Assembly (NCBI GenBank): GCA_964533275.1
Contig: CAZHJK010000001.1
Location: forward strand, 62,001-126,000
Direction of reading: 5' to 3'
Length of the DNA stretch: 64,000 bases
Source: CAZHJK01 sp964533275
GTDB taxonomy: Bacteria > Bacillota > Clostridia > Eubacteriales > Garciellaceae
Shown here: positions 26,812-35,264 of the stretch, in pieces
Layout of the letters: every line of letters begins with the position of its first letter
Position numbering within the stretch: position 1 is the first letter of the stretch
The notes under the pieces: model-generated
The model's database searches: none
The model's input: only the letters and a program-made list of their open reading frames with translations
Told to the model about the DNA's origin: nothing
Position numbers and translations under genes: made by a program

Positions 26812-26840
26812 TTGACATTAAATCTAAAAAAAAGTAAAAT
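26812..26840 (+). promoter_or_regulatory. Consensus sigma-A promoter of the TetR-ABC operon
   Basis: TTGACA at 26812-26817, a 17-base spacer and TAAAAT at 26835-26840. The operator-like palindromes begin at the next base. Confidence 0.85.
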
Positions 26841-26872
26841 ATGACTAAGAAGTCATATGACCTATAAGTCAC
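26841..26872 (+). promoter_or_regulatory. Two adjacent operator-like palindromes
   Basis: ATGACT-AAGA-AGTCAT (26841-26856) is a palindrome with a four-base centre; ATGACC-TATA-AGTCAC (26857-26872) repeats the TGAC/GTCA core with the same size. They fill the space between the -10 box and the TetR gene start, which suits autorepression. Confidence 0.7.
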
Positions 26873-26890
26873 AACAAAGGAGATGATAAG

Positions 26891-27526
26891 TTGCCTAAGG
26901 ACACATTCTATAATCTGCCAGAGGAAAAAGTTAAAAGGATTGAAAAAGCAGCTATATTGGAATTCAAAGAATATAGTTTTGATGCATCCAGTATAAATCG
27001 AATTGTAGATAGTAGTGGTATCTCAAAGGGTAGCTTTTATCAATACTTCGAAGATAAAAAGGATTTGTATAAACACATTATTAATTGCATTGTAGAAAGA
27101 AAACTAGATTATATGTCCGATATAATGAAAAATCCATTTAGTTATGATTTTTTCACCTTAATTCGTGAAATGTATAAGTCCGGACTAAACTTCGCTAGGG
27201 AAAATCCAGAACTATTGGAAATTGGGAATAAGCTTATAGCAGATCCATCCCATATGATTTACAAAGAGATAATACAGGAGAATAAAGTAAAATCTGATGA
27301 GGTATTTGAATTATTATTACAAAAGGCAATGGAAAGAGGAGAGATTAGAAAGGATATTGACATAAAAATGATTTCCTTTCTCTTAACAACTTTAAATATT
27401 TCTATAGTAGATTATTACTTTTTGATCACAGATAAGAGAGAATATAATGAAGAAATGTTGGAGATTATAGAGAAATTTTTAGAATTTGTACAATATGGTA
27501 TATCACCAAAGGGGGAATTAAAATGA
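26891..27526 (+). CDS. TetR-family regulator of the adjacent ABC exporter
   Basis: A TTG start follows AAAGGAGATGATAAG. The 211-residue protein has the TetR N-terminal helix-turn-helix (about 12-58): EYSFDASSINRIVDSSGISKGSFYQYFEDKK pattern, here with key SKGSFYQYF. The C-terminal region is an all-helical ligand domain of unknown specificity. Its stop overlaps the ABC ATPase start by four bases, so it is cotranscribed with the exporter and most likely represses the operon through the palindromes in front of it until an inducer binds. Confidence 0.9.
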   Translation: MPKDTFYNLPEEKVKRIEKAAILEFKEYSFDASSINRIVDSSGISKGSFYQYFEDKKDLYKHIINCIVERKLDYMSDIMKNPFSYDFFTLIREMYKSGLNFARENPELLEIGNKLIADPSHMIYKEIIQENKVKSDEVFELLLQKAMERGEIRKDIDIKMISFLLTTLNISIVDYYFLITDKREYNEEMLEIIEKFLEFVQYGISPKGELK

Positions 27527-28377
27527 TAAAAGTAAAAAATTTATTTTATTCATACACAAATGATGACAATTACGCTGTTAAAGATGTTAATTTTGATGTT
27601 GAGAAAGGGGAGGTTTTTGGATTTTTAGGACCATCTGGTGCTGGAAAGTCAACCACACAAGGGATATTAACAGGATTATTACCTATGCAAAAGGGACTGG
27701 CAAATGTTGCCGGATTCAAGATGAAGGAGCATTCTGCTAAGATGTTCAATAAGATTGGAGTGTCCTTTGAACAATCGAATGTATATGGAAAATTGACTGC
27801 TTTAGAAAATTTAGAATTCTATAGAAAGTTATTTGATGTGGACACTATGGATCCTAAGATATTATTAGATATGGTTGGGCTATCCCATGTGGCAAACAAG
27901 AGAGCGTCGACATTTTCAAAGGGGATGAAACATAGACTTACATTTGTAAGAAGCATGTTAAATAATCCAGAGTTATGGTTTTTAGATGAACCCACTACAG
28001 GGTTAGACCCTGCTATTGGTAATCAAATAAAAAATATCATTAAAGAAAAAAATAAAGAAGGCACCACAATTTTTTTAACTACCCATAATATGCACATTGC
28101 AGATGAACTTTGTGATAGGGTAGGGTTCATTATTGACGGTGTGTTGAAGCTGGTGGATTCTCCTAGAAATCTTAAACTTCAATATGGTGAAAAATTCGTA
28201 GAAGTAGAATATAAAGAGGGAAATGAAACTAAAAAAGAAAATATATCTCTAATCAAAGAAGAAGACAGACTTAGATTAAACAATATAATAAATAATAAAG
28301 AAATTGAGCTTATGCATACAAAAGAGGCAACACTAGAGGAAATATTTATTAAGGTAACAGGCAGGGGGCTCATATAA
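27523..28377 (+). CDS. ABC exporter ATP-binding protein
   Basis: The 284-residue ATPase has Walker A GPSGAGKST near 38-46, the signature TFSKGMKHRL near 128-137 (a variant of LSGGQ with FSKGM, common in drug/antibiotic exporters), Walker B LWFLDEPTTGLDP near 149-161 and the switch His in TTHNMH near 185. A C-terminal tail of about 70 residues follows the nucleotide-binding domain. It begins at GGGGGAATTAAAATG overlapping the TetR gene and is followed directly by two permease genes. Confidence 0.92.
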   Translation: MIKVKNLFYSYTNDDNYAVKDVNFDVEKGEVFGFLGPSGAGKSTTQGILTGLLPMQKGLANVAGFKMKEHSAKMFNKIGVSFEQSNVYGKLTALENLEFYRKLFDVDTMDPKILLDMVGLSHVANKRASTFSKGMKHRLTFVRSMLNNPELWFLDEPTTGLDPAIGNQIKNIIKEKNKEGTTIFLTTHNMHIADELCDRVGFIIDGVLKLVDSPRNLKLQYGEKFVEVEYKEGNETKKENISLIKEEDRLRLNNIINNKEIELMHTKEATLEEIFIKVTGRGLI

Positions 28378-29411
28378 TGAAAATGCTATATAACTTTATA
28401 AAGGATATGAAGGTATCCTTTAAGACATTCTATATTTATATAGAGATTATAATGGCTTTAATTTTTGTGGCAATACTGTTGTTTGTGGTCCCTGAAAATT
28501 TCTCCTCTAGTGCAAAAATGTATGCATATGTTGAAAATTCAATTCAATCCGAAGAAATTATGGAGGCTTTAGAAGAAGAAGGGACAGAGAATATTGTTTT
28601 TTTAAACTCAGCAGATGAAATTGTTACTAAGCTAGAAGAGGATAGAAATAGTGTAGGTGTAGAAATAACCTTTAAAGATAATAAAATTCAATACAATGTT
28701 ATCCTCCAGGGTTATGAAAGTGACAGATATAGAAATATTATTGAGAACTCTCTAATTGCCAATACTGCAAAGGATATGCCTGGATATGAAAGGATTACTA
28801 ATATAGAAACTCTTAATAATACTAGTGAAAGATTATCTGATAGGTTAAATATACTACCTGTATTTTTACTCCTTAACTCAGCATTTGCTGGATTGTTTAT
28901 TGTAGCAACATATATTTTTATGGATAAAGAAGAGGGTACTATTAGGGCATTTGTAGTAACTCCAGCAAGGGTTTGGGAATATCTCCTATCAAAAATGGGG
29001 GTAATGCTTATTACCGGACTAATAACCGGCATAATAACAACGCTATTAGTTGCAGGATTTAGTGTGAATTACTTACATCTAATAGCTCTGCTTATTTCTA
29101 CCAATCTATTTGGAACAGCAGTAGGGTTGCTTTTATCAAGTTTTTATGATTCTATAACTAAGGCAATGGGGACTATTATGGTAACATTTGTAGTTCTTGC
29201 CTTTGCGTCTATTTCATATTTCATGCCGAGCTTTAGTCCATGGATGATTAAAATTTTACCATCCTACCCTATGATCTTTGCATTTAGGGAAGCATTTTTA
29301 GAAATGCCAAACATTAGCTATATCTATTATAATGTTATTGGTTTTAGTATTTTAGCAATATTTGTTTTCATATGGGCAAATCATAGATTTAAGAAAACTT
29401 TAACTGTATAG
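28377..29411 (+). CDS. ABC-2 type permease
   Basis: The 344-residue protein has one N-terminal span (about 20-38), a large outside domain (about 40-165) and five or six C-terminal spans (about 165-335). This is the ABC-2/YhgE-like export permease layout. Its first base is the last base of the ATPase stop codon (TAATG overlap), showing translational coupling. With the next permease it should form a heterodimeric channel. Substrate unknown. Confidence 0.88.
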   Translation: MKMLYNFIKDMKVSFKTFYIYIEIIMALIFVAILLFVVPENFSSSAKMYAYVENSIQSEEIMEALEEEGTENIVFLNSADEIVTKLEEDRNSVGVEITFKDNKIQYNVILQGYESDRYRNIIENSLIANTAKDMPGYERITNIETLNNTSERLSDRLNILPVFLLLNSAFAGLFIVATYIFMDKEEGTIRAFVVTPARVWEYLLSKMGVMLITGLITGIITTLLVAGFSVNYLHLIALLISTNLFGTAVGLLLSSFYDSITKAMGTIMVTFVVLAFASISYFMPSFSPWMIKILPSYPMIFAFREAFLEMPNISYIYYNVIGFSILAIFVFIWANHRFKKTLTV

Positions 29412-29422
29412 GGGGGAGAATA

Positions 29423-30424
29423 ATGATAAAAAAAATATTTACCATTACAAAACGGGATATTAAGTCTAGTTTAAGAGATTTCATGATTTTTTATATCATC
29501 ATTGCTCCTTTTATACTAGCATTATTACTAAAAATGATGACTGCTTCAGTTGGATCAACTACTATAAATATCGCAGTAGATAATACGATAGATGTAGCTG
29601 TTATTGAATATCTAGATGATTTTGGTAATGTTGAAGAACTAGATAATATAGAAAAGGTGAATAAGCGTGTAGCAGATACAGATGATATATTCGGTTTAGT
29701 AAAAGATGGAGAAAATTATAGAATAATACAACAAGGAAATGAAGTTATTGGAACGGTTGATATACTAGAATTTGTAATTAACTCATATGAGAATAAGGAT
29801 CTTGAAGTGCCAGTTGAAGTTAAAGTTTCAGATGTTGGATGGAAGCTATCACCACTTAAACAGTTTGGAGGAAATCTATTAATAATATTTGTATCGGTAT
29901 TTGGAGGCATGATTATTTTAATTAATCTAGTAGAAGAAAAGCAGGAAAATACCTTAGCAGCAGTAAATGTTTCTTCAATTAAAAGAACTGAATATGTAAT
30001 TGGGAAGGGTCTACTAGGGTTTATAATTCCTATAATACATGCTTTGGGAATGTTAGGCATCCTAAATTTTGGAGATATTAACTATCTAATGGTTATTGTA
30101 GTAATTCTTTGTATAGCTATGATAAGTGTACTGATAGGATTTTTAGTAGGTGTAACTAATGATAATATACTTGGAGCAATAAGCAGTATGAAAATGCTTT
30201 TTATACCAATTTTAGGATCTATATTTGGAGCAATATATTTAAATATAAAATGGCATTTCTTATTATACTGGTCGCCATTTTATTGGGCTTTTGACGCATT
30301 AAATAGCATAATATTAAAGGAAGCAACCTGGAATCAAATATTAATAAACTGCAGCATAATAATTTTTATTACAGCTATTATATTTGCAATGCTTGGCAAG
30401 AGAATTAAAAGAGGATTAAATTAA
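29423..30424 (+). CDS. ABC-2 type permease
   Basis: The 333-residue partner has the same plan: an N-terminal span near 22-42, an extracytoplasmic segment to about 150, and C-terminal spans from about 155 to 325. It shares the EEKQENTLAAVNVSSIKRTEYVIGKG cytoplasmic loop type seen in ABC-2 permeases (key EEKQENTLAA). It begins 12 bases after the first permease with AGGGGGGAGAATA as the ribosome site. Confidence 0.88.
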   Translation: MIKKIFTITKRDIKSSLRDFMIFYIIIAPFILALLLKMMTASVGSTTINIAVDNTIDVAVIEYLDDFGNVEELDNIEKVNKRVADTDDIFGLVKDGENYRIIQQGNEVIGTVDILEFVINSYENKDLEVPVEVKVSDVGWKLSPLKQFGGNLLIIFVSVFGGMIILINLVEEKQENTLAAVNVSSIKRTEYVIGKGLLGFIIPIIHALGMLGILNFGDINYLMVIVVILCIAMISVLIGFLVGVTNDNILGAISSMKMLFIPILGSIFGAIYLNIKWHFLLYWSPFYWAFDALNSIILKEATWNQILINCSIIIFITAIIFAMLGKRIKRGLN

Positions 30425-30437
30425 GGGGGGAATATTA

Positions 30438-30644
30438 ATGAATGGATTAGCTTTATTGGGTATTTTATTGTTCATCTATGCAATAGCAGTTATATATATT
30501 ACTGCTAAAAAACCAGAGTCGATTTGGAATATGGCAAAGATAAAAATGTTTAGAAAAATACTTGGAGAAGGTGGTACAGTAATTTTCTTCTATATCTTTG
30601 CGGCAATTGCAGCGATAGTAGGTATATGGTTAATAGTTAAATAG
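30438..30644 (+). CDS. Small two-span membrane protein of the ABC operon
   Basis: The 68-residue protein has two hydrophobic helices (about 2-22 and 45-66) joined by a basic loop (KKPESIWNMAKIKMFRKILGEG). It starts 14 bases behind the second permease with AAGGGGGGAATATT, inside the same operon and before its terminator. It may be an accessory part of the exporter; no family name is recognised. Confidence 0.7.
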   Translation: MNGLALLGILLFIYAIAVIYITAKKPESIWNMAKIKMFRKILGEGGTVIFFYIFAAIAAIVGIWLIVK

Positions 30645-30665
30645 TAAGTAGCAAAGTGATATCAT

Positions 30666-30725
30666 ACCTCCAAAGTCTATAGTCTAATTAATTTAAATTA
30701 GATTATAGACTTGGAGGTCTTTTTC
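30666..30725 (+). terminator. Strong intrinsic terminator of the TetR-ABC operon
   Basis: ACCTCCAAAGTCTATAGTC... at 30666-30689 pairs almost perfectly over more than 20 bases with 30696-30718, followed by CTTTTTCT. Confidence 0.9.
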
Positions 30726-30859
30726 TACTTGAAAATAAATAGTAGGTTGTATATATTTGTACTTGGGTATATTAAATTACTACAAATGGATATAATTGTT
30801 TTTTGAAATTTACTTAACAGTTATATTATTGTTGTTAGAATATGGAGGGAATACAATCT

Positions 30860-31678
30860 ATGAACTATAAAATGATTGCGATAGATATGGATGGAACTCT
30901 TTTAAACAGCCAAAAAAGGGTCACAGAAAGGACAAAAGAAGTATTAATAACTGCCCAAGAGTCAGGAAAAAAAATTATTATTACTACTGGTAGGATATTT
31001 ACCTCGGCACGACTTTATTCTCAATATATAGGTCTTAAAACACCTATTATTGCTTGTAATGGAGCTATTATTAAAGGGGTAGAAGGGAAGAGAATTTTTA
31101 AAATCCATCCTGTAGAAGAAAAAATTATTGTAAATGCTATAGAAATATGTAACGAAATAGGTGTTCCATATCATTTTTATAGTGAAGATAAAATTTATGC
31201 TACTAAGAAACTTGATTTATATGAATTTTATCATCAAGAAGAAAGCAAAATAGATTCTTCCTATAGCATTCCATTTTATGACATTAATGATTTTTCTTCA
31301 ATATCTAAAATTAAAGAAGAAATACTAAAATTTAATGTTTGGGATAGAGATGTGGATAAAATCTTATTAACCTTAAATAAAATAAAGAATATTAATAATG
31401 CTTTTGTAACCAGTTCTAGTCCTTATAATATTGAAATAACAAACCAAGCAGCAACTAAAGGAAATGCTCTAAAGGATTTAGGTGAATTTTATGGAATTAA
31501 AAAAGAAGAGATTATAGCTATAGGGGATAGCTATAATGATATATCAATGATTGAATATGCTGGTCTAGGTATTGCTATGGATAATTCTCAAGTTGATATA
31601 AAAGAGATAGCTGATTATATAACCTTATCCAATGATCAAGAGGGTATAGTAGATGTATTTGAAAGATTTGTACTCTAA
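30860..31678 (+). CDS. HAD superfamily Cof-type sugar phosphatase
   Basis: The ATG at 30860 is preferred, ten bases after GGAGGG; another ATG at 30842 overlaps that site. The roughly 272-residue protein has HAD motif I AIDMDGTLL near 6-14 with both catalytic aspartates, motif II TTGR near 46, a C2 cap domain (about 85-190) and motifs III/IV TKGNALKDLG and IGDSYNDISM near 219. Cof/YidA relatives dephosphorylate sugar phosphates or nucleotides. The substrate is not predictable. Confidence 0.88.
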   Translation: MNYKMIAIDMDGTLLNSQKRVTERTKEVLITAQESGKKIIITTGRIFTSARLYSQYIGLKTPIIACNGAIIKGVEGKRIFKIHPVEEKIIVNAIEICNEIGVPYHFYSEDKIYATKKLDLYEFYHQEESKIDSSYSIPFYDINDFSSISKIKEEILKFNVWDRDVDKILLTLNKIKNINNAFVTSSSPYNIEITNQAATKGNALKDLGEFYGIKKEEIIAIGDSYNDISMIEYAGLGIAMDNSQVDIKEIADYITLSNDQEGIVDVFERFVL

Positions 31679-31753
31679 AGAGCCTATTATTGGTATAATA
31701 TATTTGATACTAATAATTTAAGTAAATACATATTTTAAAAAATAGGAGGATAT

Positions 31754-32218
31754 ATGTCTATAAATATTGTACTTGTCGAACCAGAAATTCCTCAAAACAC
31801 CGGAAATATTGCACGAACCTGTGCAGCAATAAAAGCAAAACTTCATTTAGTTAAACCTTTAGGATTTTCCTTAGAAAGTAAATATCTTAAAAGAGCTGGA
31901 TTAGATTATTGGCATTTATTAGATATTACTTATCATGATAGTTTAGAGGATTTTTTTCTAATGTATCCTAATAAACCATTTTATTTTGCCACTACCAAAG
32001 GTGGAAATAACTATACAAGTATGAATTATCAAGATGATTGTTTTATTATTTTTGGAAAGGAAACTGCAGGACTCCCAAAGGATTTATTAGCAAAAAACCC
32101 TGATACTGCAATTAGAATCCCTATGGCAGAGGATGCTAGATCATTAAACTTATCTAATTCCGTTGCAATTATTGCCTACGAAGTAATGCGACAATTAGAT
32201 TTTCTAAATATAAAATAA
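31754..32218 (+). CDS. trmL: tRNA (cytidine/uridine 34-2'-O)-methyltransferase TrmL
   Basis: The 154-residue SPOUT methyltransferase has the TrmL motifs VEPEIPQNTGNIART near 8-22, IFGKETAGLP near 99-108 and IPMAEDARSLNLSNSVAI near 120-137, which build the trefoil knot that binds S-adenosylmethionine. It methylates the wobble base ribose of two tRNA-Leu species. Ribosome site AATAGGAGGATAT. An extended -10 TGGTATAAT lies at 31691-31699, so it probably has its own promoter. Confidence 0.92.
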   Translation: MSINIVLVEPEIPQNTGNIARTCAAIKAKLHLVKPLGFSLESKYLKRAGLDYWHLLDITYHDSLEDFFLMYPNKPFYFATTKGGNNYTSMNYQDDCFIIFGKETAGLPKDLLAKNPDTAIRIPMAEDARSLNLSNSVAIIAYEVMRQLDFLNIK

Positions 32219-32245
32219 AATTCGACAATATTTTATTTTATTAAT
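32211..32245 (+). terminator. AT-only hairpin after trmL
   Basis: TAAAATAAAAT overlaps the trmL stop and pairs with ATTTTATTTTA (32230-32240). The stem is weak because it has no G-C pairs. Confidence 0.4.
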
Positions 32246-32338
32246 GAAAAAATACATTTTATAATATATAATATAGAAGGTTTATTATAAAGAACAAGAT
32301 GTGTTTCCAAAGAAAAGGAATTATGGGAGGTTTTCAAA

Positions 32339-34039
32339 ATGTCTGCAGATATGTTTATAACCTTGTTTGGTGGTTTGGGGTTATTTATTTATGGAATGAA
32401 TATGATGAGTGATGGTTTGAAAACTATCGCCGGTGGTAGAATGAAAAGACTTTTAGAAATTCTAACAAACAATCGTATTATGGGAGTATTAGTAGGATCA
32501 ATTGTAACTATGTTAGTGCAAAGTAGCAGTACTACTACCGTAATGGTTGTTGGTTTTGTTAATGCTGGAATAATGAATTTACTCCAGGCAACAGGTGTTA
32601 TTATGGGAGCCAATATTGGTACAACAATAACAGCTCAAATGATTGCTTTAAAAGTAACAAGGTTAGCTCCTATAGCCATTGCCATTGGGGCTGCAATGTT
32701 TTTATTTGCAAAAAAGAAGAAAAATAAGCAAATAGGTACTATTATTCTAGGATTTGGAATTTTGTTTACAGGTATAGATTTCATGTCAGGAGCTATGGAA
32801 CCTTTAAGAGATCATGAGGGATTTAAGAATTTATTGATTTCCTTTAGCCGTAATCCGGTATTGGGTGTTATTGCTGGATTTACCTTAACAGCAGTTATTC
32901 AAAGTAGTAGTGCTTCAATAGGTTTGTTGCAAGCATTGGCAATATCAGGAGCATTTAGTAATGTACCTGGAGTATCACCTTTTGCATTAACTATTCCAAT
33001 CTTATTAGGAGAGAATATAGGAACATGTGTAACAGCAATGATTTCAAGTATAAGCGCCTCTATTGTTGCTAAGAGGGCTGCACTTATTCATTTTTTAATA
33101 AAAGTAATTGGTACTGCATGGGTATTAATAGTATTGGGAATAGTAAATATGATCTTTGTTGATACAAACCCTGTATATAATCTTATTGCTAATATTTCTG
33201 GAACAACATTAATTGGGGGGCAAGTAGTACCTGATGTTGCTAGACAAATTGCTAATACGCATACAATTTTTAATGTTTTAAATACGCTAGTTCAACTGCC
33301 ATTAGCGGCTATATTAGTAAGATTAGCAGAAAAGATATTGCCTGGAGAGGAAAAGGAAGATTTAGGTGGATTAAAGTTTTTAGATGATAGAATAATGGAA
33401 AATCCTGCAATAGCTGTAGGGCAGGCTATGAAGGAAACAGTTAGGATGGCAAAATTCTCCTTGGAGAATGTTAATACTGCAATGAGTGCTTTCTTCAATA
33501 AAGATGAAAAACTTATAGAACAAGTAATGGAGAGAGAGAAGGGTATAAATCAATTAGAGCGTGGTATTACAAAGTATCTTGTAAAACTATCTAATTCCAA
33601 CCTTTTGGAAAAAGATTACATTAGAACTACTAATTTATATCATACTACAAACGATGTTGAAAGAATTGGTGACCATGCAGAAAACTTAGCAGAATTGGCT
33701 CAATTTGTAATTGATAATAGACTTTTATTTTCGGATATAGCCATTAATGAGTTAAAGGATATGATATCACGAGTTGATAGTGTAGTATCAGATTCCATAA
33801 CTTCTTTAGAAAATGATGATATAGAATTAGCAAAAACCATTTATTCTCAAGAGGAAGAAATTGATCAACTAGAAGAAGACCTAAGGGATAGACATATAGA
33901 GAGATTAAATAAACAATTATGTCATCCAAGCTCAGGAGTAATATTCTTAGACATTGTAAGCAATTTAGAGAGAATTGCCGATCATGCTACAAATATTAGC
34001 AAGACAGTTATGGATTTAGAAAATAAAAATATAAAATAA
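32339..34039 (+). CDS. Na+/phosphate cotransporter family protein with PhoU domain
   Basis: The 566-residue protein has two NptA-type repeats, each with the QSSSTTT/QSSSAS signature (near 61-67 and 184-190), forming about eight spans, and then a cytoplasmic PhoU-like helical domain (about 350-560) with TNDVERIGDHAENLAE and SNLERIADHATNIS. It is expected to bring in phosphate with sodium, regulated by its own PhoU domain. Sodium coupling fits with the other Na+-dependent carriers in the window. Ribosome site TATGGGAGGTTTTCAAA. Confidence 0.9.
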   Translation: MSADMFITLFGGLGLFIYGMNMMSDGLKTIAGGRMKRLLEILTNNRIMGVLVGSIVTMLVQSSSTTTVMVVGFVNAGIMNLLQATGVIMGANIGTTITAQMIALKVTRLAPIAIAIGAAMFLFAKKKKNKQIGTIILGFGILFTGIDFMSGAMEPLRDHEGFKNLLISFSRNPVLGVIAGFTLTAVIQSSSASIGLLQALAISGAFSNVPGVSPFALTIPILLGENIGTCVTAMISSISASIVAKRAALIHFLIKVIGTAWVLIVLGIVNMIFVDTNPVYNLIANISGTTLIGGQVVPDVARQIANTHTIFNVLNTLVQLPLAAILVRLAEKILPGEEKEDLGGLKFLDDRIMENPAIAVGQAMKETVRMAKFSLENVNTAMSAFFNKDEKLIEQVMEREKGINQLERGITKYLVKLSNSNLLEKDYIRTTNLYHTTNDVERIGDHAENLAELAQFVIDNRLLFSDIAINELKDMISRVDSVVSDSITSLENDDIELAKTIYSQEEEIDQLEEDLRDRHIERLNKQLCHPSSGVIFLDIVSNLERIADHATNISKTVMDLENKNIK

Positions 34040-34142
34040 TATATTTTATGATTTTTAGTATCTTATACTAGACCTTTAAGAAACAGCCTATGATTGTTTC
34101 TTCTAATATAGGGTAAAATAGGCATTAGAAGGGAGTGTAGAA

Positions 34143-35069
34143 ATGAATAAAGATTTTGATACAATTATTATCGGGGCAGGTGCAGCTGGTTTGTCGGCTG
34201 GTCTATATGCATCCAGAGGAAGAGTGAAAACACTGATCATAGAAAAAGGTCAGATAGGAGGACAAACTGAAACAACAAATTATATAGATAATTATCCAGG
34301 TTCAATAGAAAACCCTACGGGACCTTTATTAACAAAAAGAATGAAGGAACAATGTGAACAATTTGGAGCTCAAATAGTACAAGAGGAAATTACTAGTATA
34401 GATATAATAGACAATCTTTTTCTAATTAAAACAAACAAAGAAGAATATGAAACAAAAACTATTATTATTGCAACTGGTGCAGAACCAAAACTAGCAGGTT
34501 TTAAAGGTGAAAAGGAATATAGAGGCAGAGGTATTTCTTATTGTGCTACATGTGATGCAGATTTTTTTCAAGGGCTAGATATTGCTGTTATTGGAGGAGG
34601 AGACGCAGCAGTTGAAGAAGGAATTTATCTTACGAGATTTGCTAATAAGGTAACAATTATTCATAGACGAGACCAATTACGAGCAGTAAAATCTATACAG
34701 GAAAAAGCATTTCAAAATGAGAAAATTGATTTTATATGGGATACAGTAGTAGAAGAAGTAAAAGGTAGTGGGATAGTACAGTCACTTATATTAAAGAACA
34801 AAAAAACAGAAGAGATAAGTGAGTTTAAGGTTGATGGAGTTTTTGTATATATAGGTTATGTACCAAATTCAGAATTATTTAGGGATTTAGTAAAAATAAA
34901 TGATGCAGGATATATAATTGGTGATGAGGAAATGAGAACTAATGTCCCAGGAATTTATGTTGCGGGCGATGTAAGACAAAAATCACTAAAACAAGTTATA
35001 ACAGCAGCAGCAGATGGTGCTATTGCAGGTGTTAATGTTGAAAAGTATATAGCTGAAAAATTTAAATAA
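34143..35069 (+). CDS. trxB: Thioredoxin reductase
   Basis: The 308-residue flavoprotein has the FAD-binding GAGAAGLSAG near 9-18, the redox pair CATC near 136-139, the pyridine nucleotide site GGGDAAVEEG near 152-161 and the second FAD motif AGDVRQKSLKQVITAAADG near 278. This is the low-molecular-weight TrxB type that reduces thioredoxin with NADPH. No thioredoxin gene is adjacent. A weak hairpin (34078-34102) lies between it and the upstream Na/Pi gene. Ribosome site AAGGGAGTGTAGAA. Confidence 0.92.
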   Translation: MNKDFDTIIIGAGAAGLSAGLYASRGRVKTLIIEKGQIGGQTETTNYIDNYPGSIENPTGPLLTKRMKEQCEQFGAQIVQEEITSIDIIDNLFLIKTNKEEYETKTIIIATGAEPKLAGFKGEKEYRGRGISYCATCDADFFQGLDIAVIGGGDAAVEEGIYLTRFANKVTIIHRRDQLRAVKSIQEKAFQNEKIDFIWDTVVEEVKGSGIVQSLILKNKKTEEISEFKVDGVFVYIGYVPNSELFRDLVKINDAGYIIGDEEMRTNVPGIYVAGDVRQKSLKQVITAAADGAIAGVNVEKYIAEKFK

Positions 35070-35078
35070 TTATAATGG

Positions 35079-35106
35079 CCACCTAAAAAAAATGGTGGTT
35101 TTTTAT
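35079..35106 (+). terminator. Intrinsic terminator after trxB
   Basis: CCACC (35079-35083) pairs with GGTGG (35094-35098), followed by TTTTTTAT. Confidence 0.75.
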
Positions 35107-35180
35107 CTAGTCAAAATCTGGTACTTATTGTTATATAAAAAATTGCAAGAAGAGTATTCTCTGCCTGCATTTTGTAAATG

Positions 35181-35196
35181 TGGAATGAATTTTGCA
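35181..35196 (+). promoter_or_regulatory. Possible sigma-54 (-24/-12) promoter before rpoN
   Basis: TGGAATGAATTTTGCA has GG and GC dinucleotides separated by exactly ten bases and a full TTGCA -12 element, as sigma-54 promoters require; the -24 part matches only TGG. It lies 69 bases before the rpoN start. Confidence 0.35.
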
Positions 35197-35213
35197 ATAG
35201 AAATTTTCCCTAA

Positions 35214-35225
35214 ATATGATATAAT
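35214..35225 (+). promoter_or_regulatory. Extended -10 promoter of rpoN
   Basis: ATATGATATAAT, the same 12-mer as at 2476, 10668 and 16407, ends 40 bases before the TTG start. Confidence 0.6.
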
Positions 35226-35264
35226 AATTATAATGATGAAATAAATCACTAGGGGGGAAGAATA

